Assembly: GCA_035326105.1 (NCBI GenBank)
Contig: DAOKYO010000002.1
Location: 310,001 to 374,000, forward strand
Source: Bacilli bacterium
GTDB lineage: Bacteria; Bacillota_I; Bacilli_A; RFN20; CAG-826
DNA: 64,000 nt
Direction of reading: 5' to 3'
Part shown: one piece after another, positions 7,693 through 14,817 of the stretch
Layout: the number at the start of each line of letters is the position of its first letter
Position numbering within the stretch: position 1 is the stretch's first letter
Notes under the pieces: model-generated
Told to the model about the DNA's origin: nothing
Seen by the model: the letters and a program-made list of their open reading frames with translations, nothing else
Database searches by the model: none
Position numbers and translations under genes: made by a program

Positions 7693-9117
7693 CTATTTCT
7701 TCTTTTTTAGAACATTTAACACATTAAATATTGGACGAATTAGATAAACCACCAATACTAAACCGAGTAAGCCGATAAGAGCTACACCCGTCCACTTGAA
7801 TGCAGTTTGAAAATCAGGAAGACTAATTCCCGTGGCATTTGAAAGCCAACCGAGAAATTTATTCCACCAATTAGTATCATTAGGATCTGTTTCTTCAGGA
7901 AGAGAACCCGCAATGCCATAGTATCCATTATTATCCAGCAAATTCATCCCAAAAGGATCCATCGTCCCTTCAATAAATTCATCTGTTTTTTCGTATCTAA
8001 TACTGATATTGCAATTAATTACTTCATTGGGAATATCAATTAAAATTGAATTATTATCCCCGTTAAATAAATAGCTTATCAACTTCTCATTTTCGATGGG
8101 AATAGTTGTGGAAAAACTTAATACATCAGTGTCGATTATTTCCTTTTGATGAACTAAATTGCCAGCATACAGAACAACAGAATAATCTTTAGTATCGTCA
8201 TTATCAGAATAATTGGTCATTACAACTCCCGTTAAACGATACTGATTACTGCCAGGGAAAAAGAAAGCCGAATTTGTTGTTAAAGAATTATTAGTCTTTA
8301 TTACATTAAATCCGAAAGATCCATCGTTGTTTTCATAATTATTCGATTCGGATGTAATATGATTACCATTCACATCGATGGCATTTAAAGCAAGATAATC
8401 AATTGACACTTGGCTAGTTGTAGTAAGTGGTAAGATGAGATAGTATTCAAAACTAGAACTGTAATAATTAATTAAGTCTTGATATGCCGCATAACCATCA
8501 GCCGAATTCTTATATTGATAAAGTATTGACTGATTGATGTCTCGATAGTCAATCTCATTTCCTAAATTGAAAAGTTTGCGAACAATGCCTGTCTTTCCCA
8601 TTTCTGGTATTGTGAAACGATATTTTTTCCGAGCCGGAGAAGAGCCCCAGGGTGCCATTTCTTCCACTGTCGTTGGTCCTGTAGAATTAAAGTAATCGCT
8701 ATCTCGTTCATACTCATAATAGTTCCATTCAACGTTAAACGTTTGAACAATACTTCCTATCCACCACTTGCGATCTCGACGTGCAACAAACGAATAATCA
8801 ACATCTTTATTTACTTCTCCCGTTACAGGTTGAAGCATTTCTGGACCGCGAAATTGATATTTTATGCTTTCAATATCAACAATATTCCAACTAGGATTGG
8901 TATTAAAAAAAATAATCGGCTGACGTTCCCCTGTATTTTCATCATTTTGGATCCATACACCAGGAGCTTCTTCTTCTGATAATCTAAGGTAATTGGCCGC
9001 ATCCGGGATAATGTCCCCGGTTAATGCATTTACCCCTACTGCAGGTTTTAAAAGAACATTTATTCCCATTAAAGAGGCAATGCAAACAAATGCGGATAAT
9101 TTAATTATTTTTTTCAT
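7693..9117 (-). CDS. Secreted protein with C-terminal membrane anchor (putative adhesin/minor coat)
   Basis: Start chosen at the ATG (9117) behind AAAGGAG rather than 21 bp upstream. The 474-aa product has a signal peptide (KKIIKLSAFVCIASLMG), a long extracytoplasmic beta-rich region, and near the C-terminus a membrane helix (VALIGLLGLVLVVYLI) followed by a short basic end, KKKK. That layout (signal peptide, ectodomain, C-terminal anchor) is that of filamentous-phage pIII attachment proteins, and the gene lies just before the small lipoprotein and the ATPase. No sequence homology to pIII was recognised; a receptor-binding or minor coat role is inference. Confidence 0.55.
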   Translation of the reverse strand: MKKIIKLSAFVCIASLMGINVLLKPAVGVNALTGDIIPDAANYLRLSEEEAPGVWIQNDENTGERQPIIFFNTNPSWNIVDIESIKYQFRGPEMLQPVTGEVNKDVDYSFVARRDRKWWIGSIVQTFNVEWNYYEYERDSDYFNSTGPTTVEEMAPWGSSPARKKYRFTIPEMGKTGIVRKLFNLGNEIDYRDINQSILYQYKNSADGYAAYQDLINYYSSSFEYYLILPLTTTSQVSIDYLALNAIDVNGNHITSESNNYENNDGSFGFNVIKTNNSLTTNSAFFFPGSNQYRLTGVVMTNYSDNDDTKDYSVVLYAGNLVHQKEIIDTDVLSFSTTIPIENEKLISYLFNGDNNSILIDIPNEVINCNISIRYEKTDEFIEGTMDPFGMNLLDNNGYYGIAGSLPEETDPNDTNWWNKFLGWLSNATGISLPDFQTAFKWTGVALIGLLGLVLVVYLIRPIFNVLNVLKKKK

Positions 9118-9127
9118 TTTTTCTCCT

Positions 9128-9577
9128 TTAAAACTCAAGCGAGTTTTGATCTAAATTAATAGAATTAACGGCAATGTATTGCACTTTTAACCTAATATCT
9201 CGCGAATATGTTCCATCTATGTTGTGATAATTTAAGTAAATTACAGTTGAATCCGGATAATATGTTTTAGGATATAATTCAATCGATAAATCAGTTAATT
9301 TGGCGGTTGAATAATATTCAAAATTCTCAATTGGATAAGTTACACTGTCTTTACGAAATGACCACATCGCGCGACCGTCTGGGAAATCAAGGGCGCTTAA
9401 TACAATTCTTTTTTTAGCCACTTCGCCCGTCTCCGGAAACGTATATGAATTTAACGAGTAATCAATCTCGTCCTCATGTCCTTTGCGCGTAATAGTTAAT
9501 ATGGCAGACGGCGTGGCTATTGCCACGACCAAAAATAAAGCGAAGATCCATTTATTATTTTTTTTCTTCTTTTCCAT
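9128..9577 (-). CDS. Membrane-anchored late protein ending in an Ig-like beta strand
   Basis: 149 aa: a basic N-terminus (MEKKKKNNK), one membrane segment (about 10-28), then an extracytoplasmic beta-rich domain. The protein ends VNSINLDQNSLEF, which is the first strand of a Big_2-type Ig-like domain with the rest of the domain missing. The 280-aa protein upstream ends in the same way. AAAAGGAG lies 7 bp before the start. It lies between the 120-aa Ig-like protein and the anchored secreted protein and is likely part of the same surface structure. Function unknown. Confidence 0.6.
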   Translation of the reverse strand: MEKKKKNNKWIFALFLVVAIATPSAILTITRKGHEDEIDYSLNSYTFPETGEVAKKRIVLSALDFPDGRAMWSFRKDSVTYPIENFEYYSTAKLTDLSIELYPKTYYPDSTVIYLNYHNIDGTYSRDIRLKVQYIAVNSINLDQNSLEF

Positions 9578-9589
9578 GATTAACTCCTT

Positions 9590-9952
9590 TTAACCTTCTG
9601 GGAAACCATTATTGTATGAACAAATACAAGTGGCCGAATAACCACCTATTGAGGCAGTTATTTGTACTCCCCCGGTAAAACTTGTAACCGCATAGACAAG
9701 GATGGAATCGTCATCTATACGCGAAAAATTAACTTTAAATTTATCCGCGGTTGAAAATGCAACATATTTATCGGTTGCATCAGCAGGTTGGACTGTAGCA
9801 TTTAACACAATGCCATTTTCTTGGCCAACTGCATTTAGCACATGTTGGCCATTAAAATCTGCTGCTGGAAGTGAATTAAAATCCACTGATCTTGATGTAC
9901 TAGAAAAGCCTATTAGAATAATTGCACAAATGATAGTTATTACTTTGGGCAC
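9590..9952 (-). CDS. Small secreted or anchored Ig-like (Big_2-like) protein
   Basis: Start placed at GTG 9952, 11 nt after AAGGAG; an upstream GTG at 9964 directly abuts that site and is less likely. The 120-aa product has a hydrophobic N-terminus (VITIICAIILIGF) and one Ig-like domain containing NATVQPADATDKYVAFSTAD and ITASIGGYSATCICSY, typical of Big_2 folds. The expected first strand is not obvious. The domain resembles that of the 280-aa neighbour (FNGQHVLNAVG versus FHGRHVLSALG). It is probably a structural surface protein. Confidence 0.6.
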   Translation of the reverse strand: MPKVITIICAIILIGFSSTSRSVDFNSLPAADFNGQHVLNAVGQENGIVLNATVQPADATDKYVAFSTADKFKVNFSRIDDDSILVYAVTSFTGGVQITASIGGYSATCICSYNNGFPEG

Positions 9953-9989
9953 GATTGATTCCACTCCTTTCTAATTTCTAAACAATCAT

Positions 9990-10019
9990 GGCTCCCATGA
10001 TTGTTAAATCATGAGAGCC
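9990..10019 (-). terminator. 13-bp hairpin between two late genes (possible attenuator)
   Basis: GGCTCCCATGATT and AATCATGAGAGCC form a 13-bp stem with one wobble and a 4-nt loop. Sequence just left of it (9981-9990) can pair instead with part of the same stem, giving an alternative hairpin. No clean T-run follows on the minus strand, so partial termination or mRNA protection is more likely than full termination. Confidence 0.45.
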
Positions 10020-10031
10020 TAACAAGGGGGT

Positions 10032-10874
10032 TTATAAGACTATTGTCGACTGGTCTAAACTGATGCCGGTTACGGCTTGATATACCGTAATCGTCAATTC
10101 AAATTTAATGCTTGGATCGTCCTCAACATAAAAACGAATAAGCGTATCTCCTGGACCTACGGCCTCAAAGTTAAATAATCTAGCAGCCGGGTCAATTTGT
10201 TCAGCCGCCGCAATCGAATCGCCCGAAACAATCTCATAGCCCATTGCCATGTTATCAATGTCAATATTACCGCTACTTGTGGGTGTAAAATTGAGACCGA
10301 TATATGCTCCCGGTTGAACTGTAAATTCTGTAAACGAACCAGTGAATGATTGTGTTCCTACTCCAGCTGTCTGTGTCGAATAACCATTCATAACAAGTCC
10401 ATCGGCTACTTCATAGTAATTAACAGTACACGTATCACTAAAGCCTTCAAGCGAAACGGTAATGATGATATTGCCGCTCCATGGCTTAATTGCATAAACA
10501 TAGGCCGTTAATCCGCTGGGCTCTACCGCTAGATATTCATTTACATCTTCCGAAATAGTATCTTCCCAATCAAATGTCCATTGTAAGTTTTGATTGCTCG
10601 CGTTAGCTGGTTCAATGGTTACAGTAAGAGTTTCACCATTGGCGCTTCCTAGAGCGCTTAATACATGCCGGCCATGAAACTGCGATACTGGGGGGATTTC
10701 CTCACTAGTATTATCACTAGAATCATCGCTTGTGGTATCGCTCGTAGTCTCGCTAGAAGAGCCGAAAATGTCCGTCCAATGGTAATGATCATTAAGAACT
10801 TTCGCGCCACCAGCTAGACCGGCAGCAACTAAAAAGCCCAATAAAACAAATAGTCCTTTTTTAAATTTTCCCAT
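10032..10874 (-). CDS. Membrane-anchored Ig-like late protein (paralogue of 10889-11641)
   Basis: 280 aa. The N-terminal membrane segment (about 8-25) is followed by GGAKVLNDHYHWTDIF and a Ser/Thr/Asp-rich linker, a module shared almost word for word with the upstream gene. Next come a Big_2-like domain (LTVTIEPANASNQNLQW ... VSLEGFSDTCTVNYYE) and a second beta-rich domain (about 150-265). The C-terminus VTGISLDQSTIVL is the first strand of another Ig-like domain that is not encoded here. AAAAGGAG precedes the ATG. Probably an anchored filament or spike component; no specific family. Confidence 0.6.
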   Translation of the reverse strand: MGKFKKGLFVLLGFLVAAGLAGGAKVLNDHYHWTDIFGSSSETTSDTTSDDSSDNTSEEIPPVSQFHGRHVLSALGSANGETLTVTIEPANASNQNLQWTFDWEDTISEDVNEYLAVEPSGLTAYVYAIKPWSGNIIITVSLEGFSDTCTVNYYEVADGLVMNGYSTQTAGVGTQSFTGSFTEFTVQPGAYIGLNFTPTSSGNIDIDNMAMGYEIVSGDSIAAAEQIDPAARLFNFEAVGPGDTLIRFYVEDDPSIKFELTITVYQAVTGISLDQSTIVL

Positions 10875-10888
10875 ATGATCTCCTTTTG

Positions 10889-11641
10889 TTAATCCTCTCT
10901 CGATAGTTGTATCGCGATTGAATTTATTGAGTTTGAACTAGAGAGGGCATTGCCCCTAAAAACAAAGGCAAATTGTGTCGGTGTAGAGGCTGGCATTTCT
11001 TCAGAATAGACCTGCCAGGCGCTATCTGCCGTTCGCGCATAAGTTATTAAATCTTCTGCAGATGTTGTATCGAGCGAAATTGATATATTTTGTGCACCGC
11101 CAACCGCGAATTCACATATTAAATAACTATAATATGTTGCTCCATCAGCAAATTCTGGAATATCCATGTTACTTGGCGCCGATGATGCCCAACCAAGCTT
11201 TAACGGACCTTCTAGCCCATCGTATCTCGACCAGTTACTACTTAATGTTAACTGCTCTTGACCAACTGCTGAATCAACAACAGCGGTTGCATTAAAATTT
11301 GCTGTCCACGACTTATACGTGGATGCTGATACCTCGGCTTGTTTGTTAGCGGCATCAAAATCTAATGTGAAGGCGGCCGTCCATGCTTCGCTTTCGCCAC
11401 CTAATGACATTAATGTATAGACTGTAGTCGGAAATGGATGCAAGTCAGTAACCTCGCTAGTATTCTCACTAGATGAATCATCGCTCGTGGTATCGCTTGT
11501 CGTTTCGCTAGATGAGTCAAATATATCTGTCCAATGATACTTATCATTTAACACTTTCGCACCACCAGCAAGCCCGATTAAAAGGACTCCGACAAGCAGA
11601 GAAACGGCGAATACTTTTGCACTACTTTGTTTTTTTGACAT
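10889..11641 (-). CDS. Membrane-anchored late protein with Ser/Thr-rich linker
   Basis: Start set at ATG 11641 (MSKKQSSAKVF) behind AAAGGA, 1 bp after the upstream stop; a longer reading from 11701 would overlap the previous gene. The 250-aa product shares its anchor (GLAGGAKVLNDKYHWTDIF) and Ser/Thr linker (SETTSDTTSDDSS) with the 280-aa downstream protein, but its C-terminal ~170 residues are a different, jelly-roll-like beta-rich domain (AWTAAFTLDFDAANKQAEVS). It looks like a modular surface protein in which a constant anchor carries different heads. Function unknown. Confidence 0.6.
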   Translation of the reverse strand: MSKKQSSAKVFAVSLLVGVLLIGLAGGAKVLNDKYHWTDIFDSSSETTSDTTSDDSSSENTSEVTDLHPFPTTVYTLMSLGGESEAWTAAFTLDFDAANKQAEVSASTYKSWTANFNATAVVDSAVGQEQLTLSSNWSRYDGLEGPLKLGWASSAPSNMDIPEFADGATYYSYLICEFAVGGAQNISISLDTTSAEDLITYARTADSAWQVYSEEMPASTPTQFAFVFRGNALSSSNSINSIAIQLSRED

Positions 11642-11642
11642 A

Positions 11643-12056
11643 TTATTTTTTCCTTTCATTTTTTTGAAGCAATAATTTTTTCTTATACTGTTTAAAAGCA
11701 TTGTTATAAGATTTTAGCCACGCTCTTATCCTTGTCTGAAGGTGACTTTTTGTTGGGGCAGTTGAGGAGGTCTTTGAATTAGAAATACTTGGATCTACAA
11801 CCTCATTAAGCATTTTAGATTTCCAATTTTTTGGATATAAATCTTTATAGTAACTTTCCCATCCTTTAAGCTGCTCATTAGCTTTTTTGCGTCCTTCGGC
11901 CGCTTCGATAGTAATATCATTTTTTTTGTTTTCGAAATTAGAAATGTTCGATTTTGTTTTTGATTTTGCAGTAGACTTGATTTTGATTGCCGGCTTTCTC
12001 TTTTTTGTCATTTTGTCTCCTTTCTTTGCTGCAATAGGCTTTACTTTTTTTGTCAT
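11643..12056 (-). CDS. Highly basic Lys-rich protein (putative DNA-binding virion protein)
   Basis: 137 aa, very Lys-rich at both ends (MTKKVKPIAAKKGDK and YKKKLLLQKNERKK), with no membrane segment. The sequence suggests nucleic-acid binding or condensation. Two start signals exist: ATG 12056 behind AAAGGAG, and an internal ATG (residue 16, MTKKRKP) also behind AAAGGAG, so a full and a short form are possible. It directly precedes the anchored surface proteins and follows the palindrome-rich 12100-12240 region. No family recognised. Confidence 0.5.
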   Translation of the reverse strand: MTKKVKPIAAKKGDKMTKKRKPAIKIKSTAKSKTKSNISNFENKKNDITIEAAEGRKKANEQLKGWESYYKDLYPKNWKSKMLNEVVDPSISNSKTSSTAPTKSHLQTRIRAWLKSYNNAFKQYKKKLLLQKNERKK

Positions 12057-12136
12057 GTGATTTCTCCTTTCTTGACAAATTTTTAAACATTTGATTTAAT
12101 ATAGATGACCCCGGATAGTAATATCTTGTGCGGTCT

Positions 12137-12239
12137 GAAGCTAGCTTCGCGCTAGATTAGAGCTAGCCTGTGTGCTAGAGATAAGTTCCGCTAACAATTA
12201 TGCTAGCGATGAGTTCATCGATTACGATGAACTCTTTTT
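12137..12239. promoter_or_regulatory. Phased GCTAG repeats and a perfect hairpin (candidate origin or operator)
   Basis: GCTAG occurs at 12140, 12151, 12162, 12174 and 12202, so the first four are spaced 11, 11 and 12 bp, about one helical turn. The first lies in a 12-bp palindrome GAAGCTAGCTTC (12137-12148). A perfect 10-bp stem GAGTTCATCG/CGATGAACTC (12211-12220, 12225-12234) has T-runs only on the plus strand although both flanking genes are on the minus strand. The 183-bp gap (12057-12239) is the largest non-coding stretch within the late region. Confidence 0.5.
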
Positions 12240-12656
12240 TTATTTCCATCCCCTTGATTTTCGCGCCTTATAGTACTCTTTCAAATCATCAGAATGAATT
12301 CTTTTTTTTGCTTTGTTTACTACATCCAATGGATGTTCTCCTACTTTAAATCGACTATTTGTCAATTGGCTTTTAGAAACTACTTCTGTGTTAATATAGC
12401 TATCTTTTTTCCTATTCGGATAAGTCTTAGTTAATGGAACTCTTTGCTTACTGGCAATTTGTTTGCTAGTTGCTTTGCTAGTGATTTCAGAGATTTGAGC
12501 GTACTGAGTGACAGTTTTAACAACCGCAACTGGCCGACTATTACTAGCCTTTACTCCTTTCGTCTTAACATAGTTTGACCAGTTTTGTGGCGTAACCAGG
12601 TGACGAGGATCAACATAGTATATTGTTCCAACATCGCTTTCATTTTTTCGTTTCAT
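12240..12656 (-). CDS. Late-operon basic protein, function unknown
   Basis: 138 aa, basic and Ser/Thr/Lys-rich with low-complexity stretches (SEITSKATSKQIASKQ) and a basic C-terminus (YYKARKSRGWK). No membrane segment. Its ATG overlaps the stop of the 54-aa membrane protein upstream (ATGA-type), so translation is coupled. It could be a minor structural or DNA-binding protein; no family was recognised. Confidence 0.55.
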   Translation of the reverse strand: MKRKNESDVGTIYYVDPRHLVTPQNWSNYVKTKGVKASNSRPVAVVKTVTQYAQISEITSKATSKQIASKQRVPLTKTYPNRKKDSYINTEVVSKSQLTNSRFKVGEHPLDVVNKAKKRIHSDDLKEYYKARKSRGWK

Positions 12657-12817
12657 AAATGCTCCTTAATCGCGGGTAGAATTTCAAACCAATTGAACAG
12701 GTTGTTTAAATTAAAGAATATGATCAGCGCTCCAAGAACTCCCAATGCGACAATTAGAATCAATCGTATCCGGGTAATCTTGGATATGCCTTTTTCATTT
12801 TTAATCTCTTCCATCAT
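12653..12817 (-). CDS. 54-aa single-pass membrane protein (candidate coat protein)
   Basis: Too short for usual gene calls, but the frame fills the gap exactly: its ATG (12817, with a second ATG at 12814) overlaps the TGA of the upstream gene and its TGA overlaps the ATG of the downstream gene. The product has a charged N-terminus (MMEEIKNEKG), one membrane helix (about 19-35, LILIVALGVLGALIIFF) and a short tail. Size and topology are like filamentous-phage major coat proteins, but the tail is not strongly basic and there is no signal peptide, so a holin-like or assembly role is equally open. Confidence 0.6.
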   Translation of the reverse strand: MMEEIKNEKGISKITRIRLILIVALGVLGALIIFFNLNNLFNWFEILPAIKEHL

Positions 12818-13296
12818 GATTTTGTATTACCCTCATCAATGCCATCAATGATAAGTCGTTGTTGGTCGGTGAGTTTATCCTTGTGATCAACATCAATAAA
12901 CAACTCATCCAGGTCTTGATACCGGGAGATTGTGAACTTTTGCTTATCCGAGAGATAAGTGCTCGCGGTAAAGGTCCCGGCAACAACAATTTCAACTAGA
13001 TACTTCATTTCTTGACCTGCATGATAGCCTTTCCTGCGGATACCTTTTGTGAGCCGGATGTGCAATGCCGCTTTCATCCGTTTAGGAACGTAGTCGAGTG
13101 CGATAGATGAAGCTATTAGTTCGGCATCGTCGCGTTTCATTGGGATGATGATATTCATAGGACCGATGTTGAAAGTGGCTAGGTAGTGGTTAACTCCATT
13201 TTTGCGTTCTTCAATGACCTGGAGATCGGCCATGGGAAGATTGTTTAATTCATCTTCTGTAAAGTCTTTGATTGGTTTAAACGTCTGATTGCCCAT
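12814..13296 (-). CDS. First late gene, unknown soluble protein
   Basis: Start at ATG 13296 (MGNQTFKPIKDF) behind GGAAAGGAG; a longer reading from 13329 lacks a site. The 160-aa product has an acidic N-terminus and a central beta-rich part (HYLATFNIGPMNIIIPMK; MKYLVEIVVAGTFTASTYL) and no membrane segment. It is the first gene after the late promoter region. Its size and beta content would suit a single-stranded-DNA-binding or scaffold protein, but no motif supports a firm call. Confidence 0.55.
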   Translation of the reverse strand: MGNQTFKPIKDFTEDELNNLPMADLQVIEERKNGVNHYLATFNIGPMNIIIPMKRDDAELIASSIALDYVPKRMKAALHIRLTKGIRRKGYHAGQEMKYLVEIVVAGTFTASTYLSDKQKFTISRYQDLDELFIDVDHKDKLTDQQRLIIDGIDEGNTKS

Positions 13297-13332
13297 GGTC
13301 TGTCTCCTTTCCTTTATCTTTAATTTCACATT

Positions 13333-13370
13333 AGCACAGGTGCGAGTGCTGAAAAGTGCTGTCTTTTATA
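13333..13370 (-). promoter_or_regulatory. Candidate late promoter with repeated GTGCT operator boxes
   Basis: AGCAC (13333-13337), GTGC (13340-13343), GTGCT (13346-13350) and GTGCT (13356-13360) lie within 28 bp, the last two spaced 10 bp. A TATAAA-like -10 is at 13365-13370 on the minus strand. This is the only promoter-sized gap before the late operon, and the sigma-like regulator is encoded just upstream. Confidence 0.35.
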
Positions 13371-13400
13371 GGTAAACATAGTTAATACACGTAATAGCGA

Positions 13401-13440
13401 AAAAAAAGCGCGCCATTACTGCGTAAATGGCGCTTTTTTC
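13401..13440. terminator. Bidirectional-looking terminator between early and late operons
   Basis: GCGCCATT (13410-13417) pairs with AATGGCGC (13426-13433) around an 8-nt loop. An A-run lies on the left and a T-run on the right, so it can stop transcription from either side, including early transcripts ending after 13495. Confidence 0.8.
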
Positions 13441-13494
13441 TTTTTTTTCGATGGATATGGTTATTAACATTTATATAGATTAAAATCTATAAAT

Positions 13495-13770
13495 TTAGGA
13501 AATATAAGGTCTAAATTTTATTAGAGCTTCAGCGTGCAAATGCTTAACTCTATCAGTAGATAAATATAAGCTTGAGGCCACTTTTTTCCAATCGTAACCA
13601 AGAATATAGCGATTGTAAATAATAGATCCGAGTTGTGGATATTCGTAAGAAAATTTACTAACTTGCTGATAAACATTTCTAGAAATATGTTCATCAATAT
13701 TAGAAAAAGTTTTATAGCGAGTTAAAAAAGTCTTAGATTCATCAGCTGCTAGATTTTTCAAGTTAATCAC
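13495..13770 (-). CDS. Sigma-70 region-4-like HTH protein (putative late-gene activator)
   Basis: 91 aa from GTG 13770. The Shine-Dalgarno AAGGAAG abuts that GTG, so TTG 13761 (three codons in) is the better-spaced start. The C-terminal part GYDWKKVASSLYLSTDRVKHLH is a helix-turn-helix of the sigma-region-4 type seen in small phage late regulators (ArpU/RinA-like). It is the last gene of the early operon and precedes the terminator and late promoter region, the usual place for a late activator. DNA-binding role fairly likely; target inferred. Confidence 0.7.
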   Translation of the reverse strand: MINLKNLAADESKTFLTRYKTFSNIDEHISRNVYQQVSKFSYEYPQLGSIIYNRYILGYDWKKVASSLYLSTDRVKHLHAEALIKFRPYIS

Positions 13771-14276
13771 TTCCTTTCATAAAAACTATCCAATGAGTTA
13801 AAGAACGCTTACCGCTCCTATTACCAAAAAGAGGTTTTTCATTTGTTAATTTAAGAATTTCACTGACCTTTATATCAGTCTCATTCCACTTAAAAATTAA
13901 AATTCCCCCCCGGTTCAAGAACTCGAAAGCATTCGCTAAAACCCTTTTTTAACATTTCACGCCAGTCTCCGTAAAGAGATCCGTATTTTATTTGCTGATA
14001 ACCAGTAGGATGCAGTGTTCCATATTCAATATTAGATTTGCGATTGCCTGTATTTCTCGTTAAATGTGGTGGATCAAAAACAACTAATTTAAATTCATTG
14101 CTTTTAAAGGGCATATCCGCAAAATTAACAATCATATCGGGTTTGACAGCGAATTGCCTACCATCGCATAAAGTCGTTTCTATATCACGAATATCGCAAA
14201 ATAAAACGCGAGAATCTGATTTGTCGAAATAGAACATTTTTCCACCGCAGCAAGGATCCAATACATTTTTAGTCAT
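13763..14276 (-). CDS. DNA methyltransferase with a homopolymer frameshift
   Basis: The N-terminal frame has SAM-binding motif I (LDPCCGGKMF) and catalytic-type motif IV (FDPPHL), as in phage class I methyltransferases. It stops at 13890, right after a run of seven Gs (13905-13911, minus strand). Read with six Gs, the protein continues to TAA 13763 with the usual family tail (GNRSGKRSLTHWIVFMK). So the gene is whole except for one base in a homopolymer. This could be phase variation, slippage or an assembly error. It overlaps the upstream 92-aa gene (ATGA) and the downstream regulator start. It probably methylates element or host DNA against restriction. Confidence 0.75.
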
Positions 14277-14551
14277 AAATTTCCTTTCGCTAACTGGTAA
14301 TAGTTTAGAAAGTTCCAGTGAGAGATATTAAATATTCTTGTTTCTTTATTAAAAGGATCTTTTGAAAATAGATTGTATTCTAAGGTAAAAGTCGAGTTTA
14401 AAGTTGAATCGAAAATAATGTGAGCCTTTATTCCGGTCACCTTACTTTCAAAAACAATCTTTTCTTTAATCGCCATTTGCGAGCAAATTCCCGGGGAGAT
14501 TGTTATACATTTTTTGCTTTTGCATAATTTGCAATATTTACATTTCATCAT
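14273..14551 (-). CDS. Small Cys-rich protein (putative zinc-binding), early operon
   Basis: 92 aa with an N-terminal cluster CKYCKLCKSKKC and a further Cys near residue 23, likely binding one zinc ion. The remainder is beta-rich (AHIIFDSTLNSTFTLEY). TTGAGGTG precedes ATG 14551. The stop overlaps the methyltransferase start, so the two are translationally coupled. It may be a partner or regulator of the methyltransferase; no family recognised. Confidence 0.55.
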   Translation of the reverse strand: MMKCKYCKLCKSKKCITISPGICSQMAIKEKIVFESKVTGIKAHIIFDSTLNSTFTLEYNLFSKDPFNKETRIFNISHWNFLNYYQLAKGNL

Positions 14552-14558
14552 TTACACC

Positions 14559-14816
14559 TCAATTTTGAAGCAGTTTAGCCTGGTAACTGCTTAGCCTTTT
14601 TGCTGTAATATACATAATGTAGTTTTGGCCTTTGCAGCGCCCGGAAACATCAATAAGGGTAGTTCCATCGGATAATTCGAGAATATTCTTATTTTTCACG
14701 CGCCTATATAGACGAGCATAAACCAAATCCCATTCTTCCCCTTCATCGAGGGGGATAACAAGCCCAGTCGCTGTTTTCTTTAAAATTTCAACGCTAATTT
14801 TGGTTGTTTTGACCAT
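14559..14816 (-). CDS. Early-operon protein, function unknown
   Basis: 85 aa, soluble, mixed charge, containing LDEGEEWDLVYARLYRRVKN. It sits between the HNH endonuclease and the Cys-rich protein with short gaps, in the same direction. No motif or family recognised. Confidence 0.5.
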   Translation of the reverse strand: MVKTTKISVEILKKTATGLVIPLDEGEEWDLVYARLYRRVKNKNILELSDGTTLIDVSGRCKGQNYIMYITAKRLSSYQAKLLQN

Positions 14817-14817
14817 T

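Noticed and set aside
12211..12240. Simple terminator of the 12240-12656 gene
   Set aside because: The T-run lies on the plus strand while the gene is on the minus strand, so a normal terminator reading is wrong; kept instead as part of the candidate regulatory region.
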